Source of the DNA: Sycobia sp. Sy_11
Lineage: Eukaryota > Arthropoda > Insecta > Hymenoptera > Epichrysomallidae
Length of the DNA: 64,000 bases
Assembly (NCBI GenBank): GCA_018907035.1
Contig: JACCIC010000001.1
Span: forward strand, 7,801,501 to 7,865,500
Direction of reading: 5' to 3'
The position numbers and the translations under genes are program-made. This document shows, in pieces, positions 52,289 to 64,000 of the stretch. The stretch's first letter is position 1. Each line of letters opens with the position of its first letter. The notes beneath the pieces are model-generated. The model did not search any database. It worked only from the letters and a program-made list of their open reading frames with translations, and was not told the origin of the DNA.

Positions 52289-52347
<59 letters not shown>
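52289..52347. repeat. (TA)n microsatellite
   Basis: Pure TA run, about 29 units. Confidence 0.95.
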
Positions 52348-52351
<4 letters not shown>

Positions 52352-52359
52352 GATGTTGG

Positions 52360-53170
52360 GATTTGTAAAGAGCGCAAACGATGAAAGGAGTTCTAAATAT
52401 TCGGCATCGTTTTCGAAATCGTTTTTATTTATTTATTTAATTTTCTTTATCATATTATGCTGTATTGTTTAAAAAATGTTTTTAATATATATTTTTTAAA
52501 TAGTTGTTTTGGTTCAGTTTTTAACTAAGCTATCACTGCAAATTTGTGTAATAAAATATTTTAAAGTATTTTAATAAAAATAGTATTATAGTAAATAAAA
52601 TTTACTCATAAGAAATACTTTTAATGTCGCTGAAGAAAATATGTTAGAGTTAAAAAAAATTTAAATAATAATGAATTTATTAACTTAATTCGAAATAATA
52701 ACAAACAAATCTAAATTTTAAATCAAAACTGGGACTGTAGCTTAAGTTTTTATCTGATGCATGATTAAATATCTATTCAATTAAAAATTGCAAAACATTT
52801 CATTAAAAATAATCGTATATTATGAAATGTTTATTTAAAGAAAGAAATTTAAAAAATACTCTTGAACTAACAATATTAAATGTCATATATATAATAAATT
52901 TGAATTTTTATTAATACATATATTTCATTTTTTATTTACATACAAATTAAGCAATTGCGCAATGGACTGATGCATGTAGGCATATTTTACATCAATTTTG
53001 TTTTTTTTATTTGATGTTGTTAACATTGAAATTTATAGAGGGTACTGATCTGTTAATATCAACAGTCGATAAAACAAGAAATCTGACATACATACACACA
53101 CGCACACACACAGCACGTGCGCGCGCGCGCGCGCGGACACGCACAGAAGCAAAGTTTATATTATTTAAAA
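52360..53170. other. AT-rich region 3' of the CPAP1 gene
   Basis: No exon recognised. An ACAC..CGCG run at 53091-53140 is the only standout. Confidence 0.55.
53119..53137. repeat. (CG)n alternating tract
   Basis: Nineteen bases of alternating G and C in AT-rich DNA, next to a CA-rich run; just beyond the CPAP1 polyadenylation signal. Confidence 0.85.
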
Positions 53171-53192
53171 CAATATTTTATTAGAATACATT

Positions 53193-53198
53193 TTTATT
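53193..53198 (-). terminator. Polyadenylation signal of CPAP1 gene
   Basis: AATAAA on the minus strand, about 36 bases beyond the TAA stop; a second AATAAA follows at 53177-53182. Confidence 0.5.
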
Positions 53199-53233
53199 TC
53201 TAAAAAATAACAATTTACATTCAGAAATATTAT

Positions 53234-54054
53234 TTATATCCTATTTCCTCTCGCATCCCTGTAAAGATCGTCATTAATTCCATAATAACGTGGCGAATCG
53301 TTACAGTCCACCTAAAAGTCAGTTGGTTTTTTAAAATGTTTTTTAAAATTTATTTAGAAAATGCCGATTTTATTTCTTCTTATAGTTTACCTTGAACCAC
53401 CAATCACAGACTCGCGCGGTTTGACTGAACACTGTGCCATTTGGACAAAGAAAACTGAATTGCCTTCCTCCTGGTAAACACCAGTGCCATACCTGTCGTA
53501 ATTTATAAATTTTAATTAAGTGATATATACATAGTAAAGTTTATTGAAAGGATTTTTAATAACACTATGCTTTAATTGTTTGTTTATTTTAATAAACGTT
53601 GTTTTAATAAACAACTATAATGATTATTTCATTATATGACTATATTGTATTAAAAAAAAAATTAATAATTTCAAACAAATATTCTGCTGCCGCCTATACA
53701 ATAAACCGATTTATCCGAAATCAAGATAAATGTATTCTGAATTTATATAATTGAACACTTTGTTGAAATAAATAATATTGTCTTAATTCAACAAAACAGT
53801 TTCATTTGCAGGTGTATACGTTGTTTATCACTATCATTTTCATCAATTATTATTTTTGCTTATTTGAAAAATAATCTTACGATTTGTGTATGAAAGTACT
53901 AGAGTGTATGTAACAGAATTCAATGCTTCACCTGACATCTGGCGTCTGGATCGGCGTAATAGCCGGGAAGTCTACCTCTGCAGGTAAAACTTAAGCCATA
54001 AGGTACAGAATTGTATATTGGGTAGTCTACTCCAGGCGTATAACCATCAACTTG
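53234..54054 (-). CDS. CPAP1-type cuticular protein, single chitin-binding peritrophin-A (CBM14) domain: exons 2-4
   Basis: Three short exons, all phase 0 with consensus splice sites: 53932-54054 (41 codons), 53391-53492 (34 codons) and 53234-53311 (25 codons plus TAA). Together they encode 100 residues beginning QVDGYTPGVDYP, then a chitin-binding domain with six cysteines spaced C-x14-C-x5-C-x10-C-x12-C-x7-C. It includes the aromatic WHW before the third cysteine and CDWWF near the end, and finishes DDLYRDARGNRI. One CBM14 domain with short flanks is the CPAP1 class of insect cuticle proteins, which are secreted from epidermis or trachea and bind chitin in the cuticle. Some database entries of this family carry a centipede-venom-like automatic name because of the shared fold; nothing here suggests venom. 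The N-terminal signal peptide is not in these exons; the best candidate is at 61051-61122. AATAAA signals follow at 53193 and 53177. Confidence 0.88.
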
Positions 54055-57000
54055 CTGAAAGAATACTAAATTTTAAAAATCGTATTTTAAAATTAATAAA
54101 AAAAGAAGAACACCGCTAAAATAATATTTATTTATACAATTACGGGATTTATCAAATTTCTACAAATTGGATGTATTGGATGTATAAAATCTATTGGATG
54201 TCCATTCAAGCATATTTAAAATATACTTTTTTCTTTTACATTTAACGAACAGCTTCCACTTCACAGATTCTTATTTTAATTTATAATCTGATTATAATTG
54301 ATTTATATATTTATATATTTATCTAGTACACAGTTCAATAAAATAATGTGTGAAAGCAAAATGAGATACAATCTCAATAGTATGTCAGAAAACTAATGTA
54401 CAAATAATTTTAATAAATTGTAAATGATTGTATAGCATAAGCATTTGAATTTTTTCATTTTGTCAAAAATTTAAAAATAAGCTCTGTCTCAAAGATGAAA
54501 ACATATCAGAAAATTAAATTATTTATATAATTTATTCAAGCGTATAAAATTAACGAAAAATGAACGATACAAAACATTTTAGCTCACCTTATCTGTGAAG
54601 AGGTAAATATCATTTAAAAAGTTTGGATATGATTGAGTGACATTAATCGTGTGAGATCATTTCTGTCTTTTAATTTTTTTAATTATACATACTTTCTGCT
54701 AGATAATATGAATAGACACTGTCCCACAATATATTAAATTAAATACCTAAAATTATATTTTTATTCCAAAAAAATTCTTTCGGTATTTTTGAAAATATAA
54801 TTTATGTAATTTTGATTTTAAAATTAATACATTCAAACAATTAATATAGTAATGAAATAAATCCAATATTTCATTATTGTTTAAAATAATGTTTTAAGGA
54901 ACCGAATGTAATAAGGTTTTAATTTTAAGTCTAGAACTGTTGGACATTTTAATTGGAATTAATAATAATTTTAAATTAAAATTTTTAAATTATTTAAAAC
55001 TAATTGCGTAATGAATTCATCAATTTTAGTACAATTTTCTTTTTTCATATACAAAACTGTAGCGAATGATAAATTTAAAAATACATTATATTAAATATTT
55101 AAACTGCAAATAGATGTATAGTATAATATACATCAATTTAATTTAATCAAATCGTAGAATGAATATGGACATCGTCAAACAAATGTTCTATTCAGGATGA
55201 CTATCACATTATTTTTAATTATTATCAACATTCCATCATATTTAATGTTCAATTTTTAATTCAAATACAGAAAACTTTATAAACATTTTTAATTAAAGAT
55301 TATGAAAATATTAAAGTAAATAATAATTTATCTTAAAGTTTTATGTGTAAACATATTAAGAATTTTAATTGTTGATTATAATTATTGATCGATACCAAAA
55401 AGTATTTAGTTAATTTATTAATTATTATTAATATATTAGTATTAAAAATCTCATACTTTTTGCTTAAAATAATAAAACTATACTTTAATTTTTGTCTTTC
55501 TCTATTCTCTAACTTACATAATAAGCTGCGTTAAAACGCAAAACTTTATTTAACGCAAAACGCAATAATTTCTAATATTTTGTTTGACAATCCGATTGAA
55601 GATAGTTACATATAATCATATACTTATTAATGATAAGTCACTTCAGATTTTCATAATCTTAGTAACTTTCATTTCTCGAGCGTACCATTTAAACTGGGTG
55701 GACTTTATTCCTTTTATGAAAGTGTTTTAGTACAAATGATGAAATGTTTTATGCAGTTAACACAAGAGTATGTTTAAATATTTGTAAATAGGATTTGACT
55801 ATTTCTATTATTAATATTTTTTTCTAATTTAATTTCTACTTTTTAATGTAAATTTAAGTCAAGTAAAACAGGAGGTTTTCTTTTTAATTTTATATATCAG
55901 TTTTTTTTTATAATTTATATATAATCGTACAGTATATAATAATTGTATTTAATAATATTTGTATTTAATAGTATTTAATTGTATTTAATAATATTTGTTC
56001 ATAAAGATGAAACCAGATTTAATATCAGCTTGCATTTTATACAGTAGTCGCTATAATTTATATTGAGTTTGATAATCAGCTCGGTATTAATTCTGATGCT
56101 GTTACAACATCCAGCAGCACATGTATATATATACTCAAAGAGACATACACGCGCCCACACGCACACACATACAGATAGAGCTGAATTTACTTCCACGGGC
56201 TATATAATACGTAAGCGGATGTAAAATCTTTTGTACGTCAAAAATTGGTACGTATATAGCAGAATACTTTTGTCTTGCTGCTTTTTCTACGGGTGAAACT
56301 GAAAAGAAATATAATGCATACAATTGCAATACTTTTCCATTGTTATATCTTTTCAACTACGTCGGACCTGATTTATACGGAATACGGGAAGAAGTCCAGG
56401 TACGATCGGTTATCTAAATTAGACTCGATTTATGAAACAGTTTACAATTGCACAAATTCCAATGCGTAAATTGCTCTGGTGTAATAAGGAATGTGAATTC
56501 GAAAATAGCAGTCATTAGTTATTGGTTTTTCAAAATTTGTCGTAAATTTGGGTTTTAAAACCACCCAAAGTGATTCACACCCCGATCTGAAAGATTGTAG
56601 CTTTATGATGTAAGTATTTCAAATAATTCCAATGCTTATCTGAGCAAAAAGTATGAAGTTTATTTACGTAAAAATACTAAATATAGTAAAAACAATTTTT
56701 AATATTCTTCTATAAAAATTGACTTATAAATTAAATGCTCGATACACTTACTCCAATATTAAATATTGTCATAATCGACCTTTAGTAAATATCTTAGCAT
56801 TATTTAATTTTTTTTAGGTGTTAATTAAGAATTTTTATAAATTCGCTTCTCGATAAATATAACATAATGTTGCTGTAATAATACTTTTCAGCAGTGGCAT
56901 TAGTTCCGAATTAAAATGAGAATTTATATATCTTGGTATAATATTATGTTCCATCGATTATAAATTAAAATGTTCTTATCATATTTAATCAATAGCTTGC

Positions 57001-57159
57001 TTAATAATTAGATAGAATTTTTTGAATTTAATTATTTAAGTAAGTTTTTTTTTAAAAATCATAGTCTCAATCCAAAGTTCAATATAAATGTCCTACGATT
57101 TATAGTCGATTAAGCTCAAAAAATATATATAAAAAAACGTTTTCAGTCAATCAAAAAAC

Positions 57160-57181
57160 AAAAAAAAAAAAAAAAAAAAAA
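57160..57181. repeat. Poly-A tract (~22 A)
   Basis: Long A run at the left edge of the 57.19 kb island. Confidence 0.85.
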
Positions 57182-57189
57182 CAATTAAA

Positions 57190-57745
57190 TTCCACAAAGC
57201 CGCCCGTCGATTCATTCGCGAAACACAATGGCAGGATAGGCACTCGGCCTTTATCTGAATCTGCGTATATTTCAATTAAAATCCGTCGCCGATTGCCTTT
57301 GATCGGCTCGCACGCGCGCCCTCGTTCGGCTGCCATCCGAATGGCAGTGGCGAGGGTGTAGCTTAAGTGGGAGGGCGGAGGGGTACGGGGTCAGATCGGT
57401 TAACAATCAAGCCCTCTGTTTATTATCTTCTTTACATTTCGCCGATGTCAATCAATTTTCACGGCCGTCGCGCTTCCGGTGAAAACGAATCGGCCGATGG
57501 CGGTTCGTCGGCCGTTGCGCGATACCTGCAATAGGATGCTGCAGCCTTCACACCGGCTGAATGCGATTCCGCGAGTGTGTGCTTACGCTGGCCGGCGCCT
57601 ATTTTGCTAATGACTCCCTTTCCCTCTTTCTCTTGTCTGCGCTGCTCTCTTTTACACGAGCTTCCACGTGTGCGCGGGCCTGTCCATTTTGCACACGTGA
57701 CATACTTCGTTGTTCGGCACGTATTGCGCAATGAAAGATCGCAAG
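57190..57745. other. CG-rich island inside the inferred CPAP1 intron
   Basis: Minus-strand frames of 61 and 90 codons are open but unrecognised. It may be an intronic enhancer or alternative promoter. Confidence 0.4.
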
Positions 57746-60393
57746 ATTAGGAAATTACGTTCCTCTTCTTTTGTTCCATGGTGAATTATGTAACGGCCAA
57801 AATACCAGAGATAAAAGTAGGGGTTATAATGTGTGTATAAAATACTATTATCATGGGTGGTACTGCTTATTGTACTATTTAATTAGAGAAACGAAGATTA
57901 GATTGTTCGGTGTGGATTTCAGTTTTCACTATGGCATTAAAAGAATTTAATTTAGATATTAAAAGATAGATAATCTTTTCAACTAGTTGGAAGTTTTCTG
58001 TTGATGCAAATTTGATTTTAATAATGAGTTGAATGAAAAATACAATACACAAAAGTATGAAAGTTAAAATATTGTCTTAAATTATTTTATCATTTTAAAC
58101 ATTTTATCCATCTACTATATAGATTTTTGTTTCTTTTCTGACTAAGCTTCTTTTTTTATATAAGATTTAAGATTTCTGATAAGATATCCTATTTATATAT
58201 TAAAAATGAAATTCGCGATTGATCTGAATAAACACGATATAAAAATATAAAACATAAAATATTTATTTAAAAATCAAGCTGTTATTAATAGTATAAACTT
58301 TCATTTGAAGATTGATATCTATTGTCATTATTCAATTATTTAAGTATATGTGTATCATTCTTATTGATAATCGTAAAGGGTTTAAAGATAAACTATACTA
58401 AAAAATTTACTTAAATATGAGGTATGGAATATTGTTTATAAAGTGATTGGTAACCAATTGTTTAAAAATATTAACTCATTAAACTTAATGTCTTATTTTT
58501 GTTATAAGTAATAAAATAAAAAAAATTAACCAACTTTTTATTTAAATTTTACTGATGAATTTAAATAAATGACATTATATAGGTATATTTATATAGTATA
58601 TTATCATCGTTAAAGTAAGTAAAATAAAATAAAAATTATAGAGCTGGCTACATATAATAAAGATAATGTTTTTCTATTATAATATATAAGCTATAATAAA
58701 TGCATATAAAATTGGCATATATAGGGCTTCATATTATAATATATTGAGAAAGTTTAATTTTTAATTGTATGGTATTAAATTAAATAATTCTATAGTATAT
58801 AGATTTTAAAATTTAATATAATATATATTAAATTTTATTTATTAAATACTATCATAATAGTATAATATATTACTAGAAATATATCTAAATTTGTATAATC
58901 TATATAATAGATGTCATAATATTATTACTGGATAATATATAAAAATATAATAAATATCATATATTATCACTCGATATAAGAATAATAGGCTTAACTTATA
59001 AATTAGTAAAATAGGGTTACATTCAAGTTCATTTATTTTAAGATTATTTTCTATATTAAATTGATTTCAATTCCTTTCTCAAAAACTTTATCATGTTTAT
59101 AATAAAAGATGAGATTTCTCATGATATACATAAGCAGTGGTGTAAGTTTACTCACAAGGTTGGAAATTTTATATTCTGCGAGTATTCTTCATTAGTTTTG
59201 CATAAGCAGAAGATGCAATACTCATTATTTAAGAGGAGCTCTCTCAGATTATTACGGAATACGTAACGGGCTTTGGACGAGAATTTTTTATTTGTAATGC
59301 GGAGGTCGTTAAAAATAAGCGAAGGCTTTCATTAATTTGAAAGTATTATATTTCATATTATATTTCATTTTTTCCACCCATCACCAAACAGTTTGTATAG
59401 CTTCGGTCGGCTTTTCTCCCATACTATTATTTTCCTTCAATTTTAAAATAAATTTTCGAAAATCTGTGGATCAAATTGATTTCCATTCGGCGTCTAATGG
59501 CACGGACACTTTATTTTAAAATTGAGAGAAAAACTCACGTAATTAGAAGATTGAGCAAAGAAAGGCACTTGTATAGTTAGAAACTTTATTACTATAACTG
59601 TTAAAATTCTGGCATGCAGAAAGGTTGTCCTTGGTAAACAGTATTTCATTATTATATGTTTTTTAGTTAATTCTTCATTTAGATCTTGTACATTTTGTAT
59701 TCTACGGGGTGATTGTAATTAATGACAGTCAGAATTTTTATTAGTTTCTATTATAGCAGTTGACGTTAGTAGATTTTCAATTAAATTAGAAATTAATGGA
59801 AATGCGCAAGAAAAGAAAAACAGCCATACGAATGCTCATACGGTTTTAATACTAAATTAACGTTTTGACTCTGATTCAGATCGAGACGAATTCTGCTAAA
59901 TAATAATAACAGAGCTATCTCATAAAAAATTTAACATGTTAGCTTCAGTTGGAATTCATTGACGAAACAACTGTGACGGGAATAACATTTTTCTTATTTG
60001 GGCTATTTTTGTTTGGTTTATTTTGTTTGTCATATTTATAAAAGAAAAATATATGCAATTCCTATTAAATACCTCTAACTTTCGTTCCTTTATTACTTAA
60101 AAGTTATAGTTTGTCCAAAATTAATGAAAAATACGAGACTCTGAAAGAGTGTTCATATATTTATTTTGCATATAATAGAACAGCATTAAGACGAATTACG
60201 AAAATTTCCCGCTTCATTTCACAAGTATCGTGATGCATTGATGAATTTCCTAACCCGAATAAATAGTGTTTCGGATCACAAAATTGATTTCGAGCTGACG
60301 CGTGGCGTGCGGGGCGAACAAAAAGCGCTCGCCGACCGCGTTAACTAATTAATTAGCCGCAGAGAGTGAAAAGAGTAACTGCCGGGTGGGATG

Positions 60394-60396
<3 letters not shown>

Positions 60397-60436
<40 letters not shown>
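60397..60436. repeat. (TA)n microsatellite
   Basis: Pure TA run. Confidence 0.95.
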
Positions 60437-60440
<4 letters not shown>

Positions 60441-60666
60441 GTGAAAAATCCGCATTCCCTCTTGTCATTGTTGCGCGCTGCGTGGGAAGTGCCATAACAC
60501 ATCAGGACCGTGTAAAATAAAGAAGCGCATCAGAGGCAACTCCGCCCGCGCTGGTTTTTCGCATGGGGGCTCCTGTGGGCGTGCGGAGTGGGGAGAGGGG
60601 GTGAGTGCACCGGCCTCTCTCGTAATTCGCGTCTGTCGTTGCATAAGTCGATCGCAAAATTTTCCT

Positions 60667-60671
<5 letters not shown>

Positions 60672-60736
<65 letters not shown>
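60672..60736. repeat. (TA)n microsatellite
   Basis: Pure TA run of about 32 units. Confidence 0.95.
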
Positions 60737-60739
<3 letters not shown>

Positions 60740-61050
60740 GCACGGCGATGGGAACGCGGGTGCGCGACGATCGGCCGAGGCTTGGGAGGGGGCGGCGAGG
60801 GCGCTTTTAGCCAAAGCGCGCATCATCATCCGCTCTGGGACGTATATTATAATATATAGAAAGTGTCTCGAGCCGAGCGCTTTTTACGGCCGGCATTTAA
60901 TTTTCCAGCCGTTTTTTCTTTCATTTCCTTCCTCAACTATAATACACGGGATTATTCGATCTTTCACCTTTCACGTAAGATTGACGGTATGGGCTGGGGG
61001 CAGGATAAGTGGGATACATTGTAATTGGGGAATTCATGGTGTATACGTAC

Positions 61051-61122
61051 CGCCATCGTTCGGTACAATAGCAGCAGTCCTATGAGCAGGAGAATGCTGA
61101 ACAAATAAAACCTCGAAATCAT
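61051..61122 (-). CDS. Candidate signal-peptide exon 1 of the CPAP1 cuticular protein
   Basis: Twenty-four codons from ATG at 61122: Met-Ile-Ser-Arg, a run of about 15 hydrophobic residues rich in Leu, then Tyr-Arg-Thr-Met-Ala, directly followed by the donor GTACGTATAC. The exon ends in phase 0, as the first chitin-binding exon at 54054 requires. The join would put Thr at -3 and Ala at -1 of a signal-peptidase site, with QVDG as the mature start. The full product would be 124 residues. TTTCAG stands immediately before the ATG, so a further 5' UTR exon may lie upstream. The frame is open further upstream, with other ATGs at about 61164 and 61194, but these would put an odd polar stretch before the hydrophobic core. 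The 7 kb intron makes the link an inference. Confidence 0.52.
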
Positions 61123-61199
61123 CTGAAACTCGTACAAAAATTTATTAAACAAAGCACTGTCCATGGTCAAAAGAAATATAATATAAAAAATCAATGTAT

Positions 61200-62470
61200 G
61201 TGCTCAGATTTAAATCGTTCGTAAATTATTAAAATGAAGAACGCTATTATATTAATTTTATTGATTTTGCATTTTCAGGCTCAATAATAGAAAATTGAAT
61301 ACTTTATGCGAACAAAATAAATCTTTACTAGATAGAGAAAATATTTAGGTTAATTTTATAAATATTTTTTGTTTCGAATACAATATCTAATTAAGTTAAC
61401 TTAAATATTCATTTTAAATTAACACATTCTATTTGAATATATAAATTAATATGAACTAATTGTTTTTGGACAATAGTAAATTACGTTATGATAATAATGA
61501 ATAGTAAAAAAATAGTACATTATGTTAACAATATACAATTCTCCTTTGAAAATAACTGGTCAAATTTAAATAAATATTTATTAAAATGATGTGTTTAAAA
61601 TACTTTCATTGAAAAAAAAATTCCATAATATACATAGTCAGGTGTATAATTAAATTAGAACCATAGTTTCAATAGACTTATGCTGCACTTTGAAACTAAT
61701 TAAAATATTTTTCAATATTATGAACATAAAAGAATTTACGAGTATTTTAATAAAGTATAGGATTTTTTTGTACGGAGCACATGACTCTATGTAATATCAT
61801 ATTGGATAAATACTATTTATCACATATTATTTTATAACAAATATTTATTTATTAAAAAGTTATTTTATCAATAATAAAGATTTAACTTGGAAGCATCGAG
61901 ACAAAACAACTGAAATGCTTAACATAGAAAAGGAATTAATTTAATAATTTAATTCATCATAATTCATTATCCTAATTTATAAAGTAATATAAATTATTGA
62001 ATATACTTGATCAAGCATAATTAATAATTAATACTCCCTAATTAACAATTAATAATAATATTTCACGATTGATATTAATATTTATAAAGAAATAACTGTT
62101 CTTATTTTGAAGATATCCAGAACAATTCAATTTATTCTAATGTAGAATAATACTTTATTTAATAATAATTTAATGATTTAAGCCATTCTGTTACGGACTA
62201 ATTATGATTTTCATTTCCAAATCTTTCGCTATTTTCTAATTTATAAGCATAATTTCATACCTAAAAAGTATTGATTGAAAAAAATTATTCGAAATGATGT
62301 ATACATGTAAAGCAATTTTTCATTTTGTATAATATATAACTAACTACTAATTTATAATAAATTAAAATATAAATATATTTTATATTTAAATATAAATTAA
62401 ATTAAACTAAATATATGAATATAAATTAATTTATAAAATATGTAAATTGATGATATAATACTACTATCAT
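61200..62470. other. AT-rich stretch upstream of the CPAP1 signal exon
   Basis: No exon recognised and no clear TATA context could be chosen in such AT-rich text. Any upstream 5' UTR exon would lie here. Confidence 0.5.
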
Positions 62471-62487
62471 ACAGTATATAAAAAAGG

Positions 62488-62546
62488 ATAAAACATATTC
62501 GACTCTCTATCTGTATCTGTATACAGATAGAGAGTCGAATATGTTT

Positions 62547-62549
<3 letters not shown>
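62488..62549. repeat. Perfect 27-bp inverted repeat with 8-bp loop
   Basis: Arms 62488-62514 and 62523-62549 are exact reverse complements, reading ATAAAACATATTCGACTCTC... on the left arm. The loop is ATCTGTAT. It abuts a (TA)n tract that starts at about 62550. Confidence 0.9.

Positions 62550-62600
<51 letters not shown>
62550..62600. repeat. (TA)n microsatellite
   Basis: TA run abutting the right arm of the perfect inverted repeat. Confidence 0.95.
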
Positions 62601-62602
<2 letters not shown>

Positions 62603-62826
62603 ATAATGCAATGGTTCATCGAATACCAATCACTCCTCTGAAAAGCTTTTTCACTTATTTTTTTCTTCCACACGCGCGCACCCTCCGAACAAAAGTTCTC
62701 GTTGAACAATTCACACACCTTTGTCGCTGACGATCTCTTGTATCCAGAATTCCAACGTACACCTTAATCAGCCAGTATCCTTGCTAATCGCATTCATTTA
62801 TCAGTCCCAAAACTGCTGAAATCCTA

Positions 62827-62933
<107 letters not shown>

Positions 62934-63512
62934 TATGTGTATGTATATATATGTATACCGTATTTATTAACTACGAAACAACCCCCGTATCCGACCGTAT
63001 ATGTAGAGCGGACGCCGAGAGCCACCGATAACGTGCGACTCTTGCTTTCGATTTTACACAAACTTATAGGATATCGCGAATCTGCAGGTCAGACGCGCCG
63101 CTGTCCCCTCCGACGTAACGATGCACCGAGGCGCGGGTGAAAAGTGCTTTGCGGATCCGCGCCGCGACGGTGGCGAATATATACGGGGAGGGGGCCCCCG
63201 TTACGGAGACGCGCGGACGCGAGCGATGCGCGCGCGCCAGGCGGGGGGTTGACTCTTCCACGTTCGCTCTTCTCCCCCCCCCCTCCCTATCTCTGAGAGT
63301 CCCCCTTTCTTGGGGCTCCCACGCATACGCGCGCCGATCTACCCAAGACCATCGGGCTCCCTCTGTACCCCGATCGCGGTCCCCGGGCGTGCGCGAGCCC
63401 CCCTCCCCCCACACACACCTATCCCGCGTTTTGCGCGCATCTTTCGGGGCCCGCGCAGCCAGGTGCAATATCGCGAAGAGGAAACGCCGAGGAAAGGATG
63501 AACCAATCGCTC

Positions 63513-63513
<1 letters not shown>

Positions 63514-63545
<32 letters not shown>
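63514..63545. repeat. (GT)n microsatellite
   Basis: Pure GT run. Confidence 0.95.
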
Positions 63546-63548
<3 letters not shown>

Positions 63549-63776
63549 GTATACAGACGTTATTCTTGTCCAAAGACAATAAAGACTTGAGGGGGGGGGA
63601 GTCGGAGGGAAGGGATCCGCGCGCGCGCGGTATATACGCAATCGGTATATACTGCGCGCGCGCGCGTGTGCCAAAAGCGCGAAAAAAGAAATAAGCGAAA
63701 TCCGCACCGCGCGAGTCGAGGGGGATTCCTCTCGCGTGGCGAGCCGATGGGCGTCCGGCTGTCCGACTCCTACATA

Positions 63777-63781
<5 letters not shown>

Positions 63782-63835
<54 letters not shown>
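63782..63835. repeat. (TA)n microsatellite
   Basis: Pure TA run in the CG-rich right-end island. Confidence 0.95.
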
Positions 63836-63837
<2 letters not shown>

Positions 63838-64000
63838 TAATTTCGGGTGCGATGCACGAACGGGCCGACGAGCGGCGCCCGGGTTTTCTGAAATTGCGCG
63901 CGCGCGCGCTCGTAAGTACATGTGGATGTGGCGCAACGGGCGGCCGCATGTAAAACAATGAAGATCGCCCGTCCGGATTTTGCGCCAGGGCTGGCCGGCT

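Larger units (their letters stand above)
60290..60930. other. CG-rich island just 3' of the signal-peptide exon
   Basis: CG-dense, with TA tracts at 60397-60436 and 60672-60736. A palindromic homeodomain-type site CTAATTAATTAG lies at about 60344-60355. It is a candidate regulatory region for the CPAP1 gene. Confidence 0.4.
54055..61050 (-). other. Inferred intron 1 of the CPAP1 gene
   Basis: About 7 kb between the signal-peptide exon and the first chitin-binding exon. It is very AT-rich from 54.1 to 57.1 kb and from 57.8 to 60.2 kb, with CG-rich islands at 57.19-57.74 and 60.29-60.96 kb. No other open exon of the same strand and phase was found in it. Confidence 0.42.
62970..64000. other. 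CG-rich island at the right end
   Basis: Very CG-rich with C11 (63273-63283) and G9 (63591-63599) tracts and alternating CG runs near 63620 and 63655. Frames up to 290 codons on the minus strand run through TA and GT repeats and are composition artefacts. The island continues past the window. Confidence 0.5.

Noticed and set aside
54588..54636. Possible exon reading FLNDIYLFTDK before a GTGAGC donor, in phase with the CPAP1 exon at 54054
   Set aside because: An in-frame stop lies upstream with no ATG or usable acceptor between; the only AG (CTTCACAG) would leave a 5-base exon out of phase.
63064..63936. 290-codon minus-strand open frame
   Set aside because: Arg/Ala/Pro-rich CG-island text joined by TA and GT repeat read-through.

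Overview
The window looks like insect nuclear DNA, most probably from a hymenopteran such as an ant. It has long AT-rich stretches broken by short islands full of CG dinucleotides, very many TA, GT and CT microsatellites, short exons with GT/AG introns, and an insect-type cuticle gene. The order is inferred from composition; the insect origin is much safer because of the protein content. No prokaryotic gene layout, CRISPR array, rRNA or convincing tRNA was seen. Most of the window is intergenic or intronic, and only three protein-coding loci can be supported.

At 27.3-28.2 kb and 34.4-35.3 kb, both on the minus strand, lie two paralogous small secreted cysteine-rich peptides of 72 and 70 residues. 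Their eight-cysteine spacing is that of the drosomycin/plant-defensin type of CS-alpha-beta peptide. They sit in a duplicated block of about 1.3 kb that also carries the polyadenylation signal, an apparent 5' UTR intron, a 5' UTR exon and a TATA-like box. The upstream block is 164/170 identical between copies, including 91 identical bases in a row. The coding part is only about 77% identical at DNA level and 70% at protein level, so conservation runs opposite to the usual direction.

At 53.2-61.1 kb, minus strand, is a single-domain chitin-binding cuticle protein (CPAP1 type, peritrophin-A / CBM14 domain). Three in-phase exons (53234-54054) hold the whole mature protein. A separate signal-peptide exon at 61051-61122 fits in phase and would be joined across a 7 kb intron; that link is inferred.

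Mobile-element traces include a 247-bp TA-flanked terminal-inverted-repeat element (43251-43497) and a ~300-bp foldback element (43988-44288). A perfect 27-bp inverted repeat lies at 62488-62549. About 30 pure (TA)n tracts of 30-70 bp occur, and most sit inside or at the edge of CG-rich islands rather than in the AT-rich deserts. Most long open reading frames in the islands are low-complexity read-through of TA (Tyr-Ile), GT (Cys-Val) or CT repeats and are not genes.
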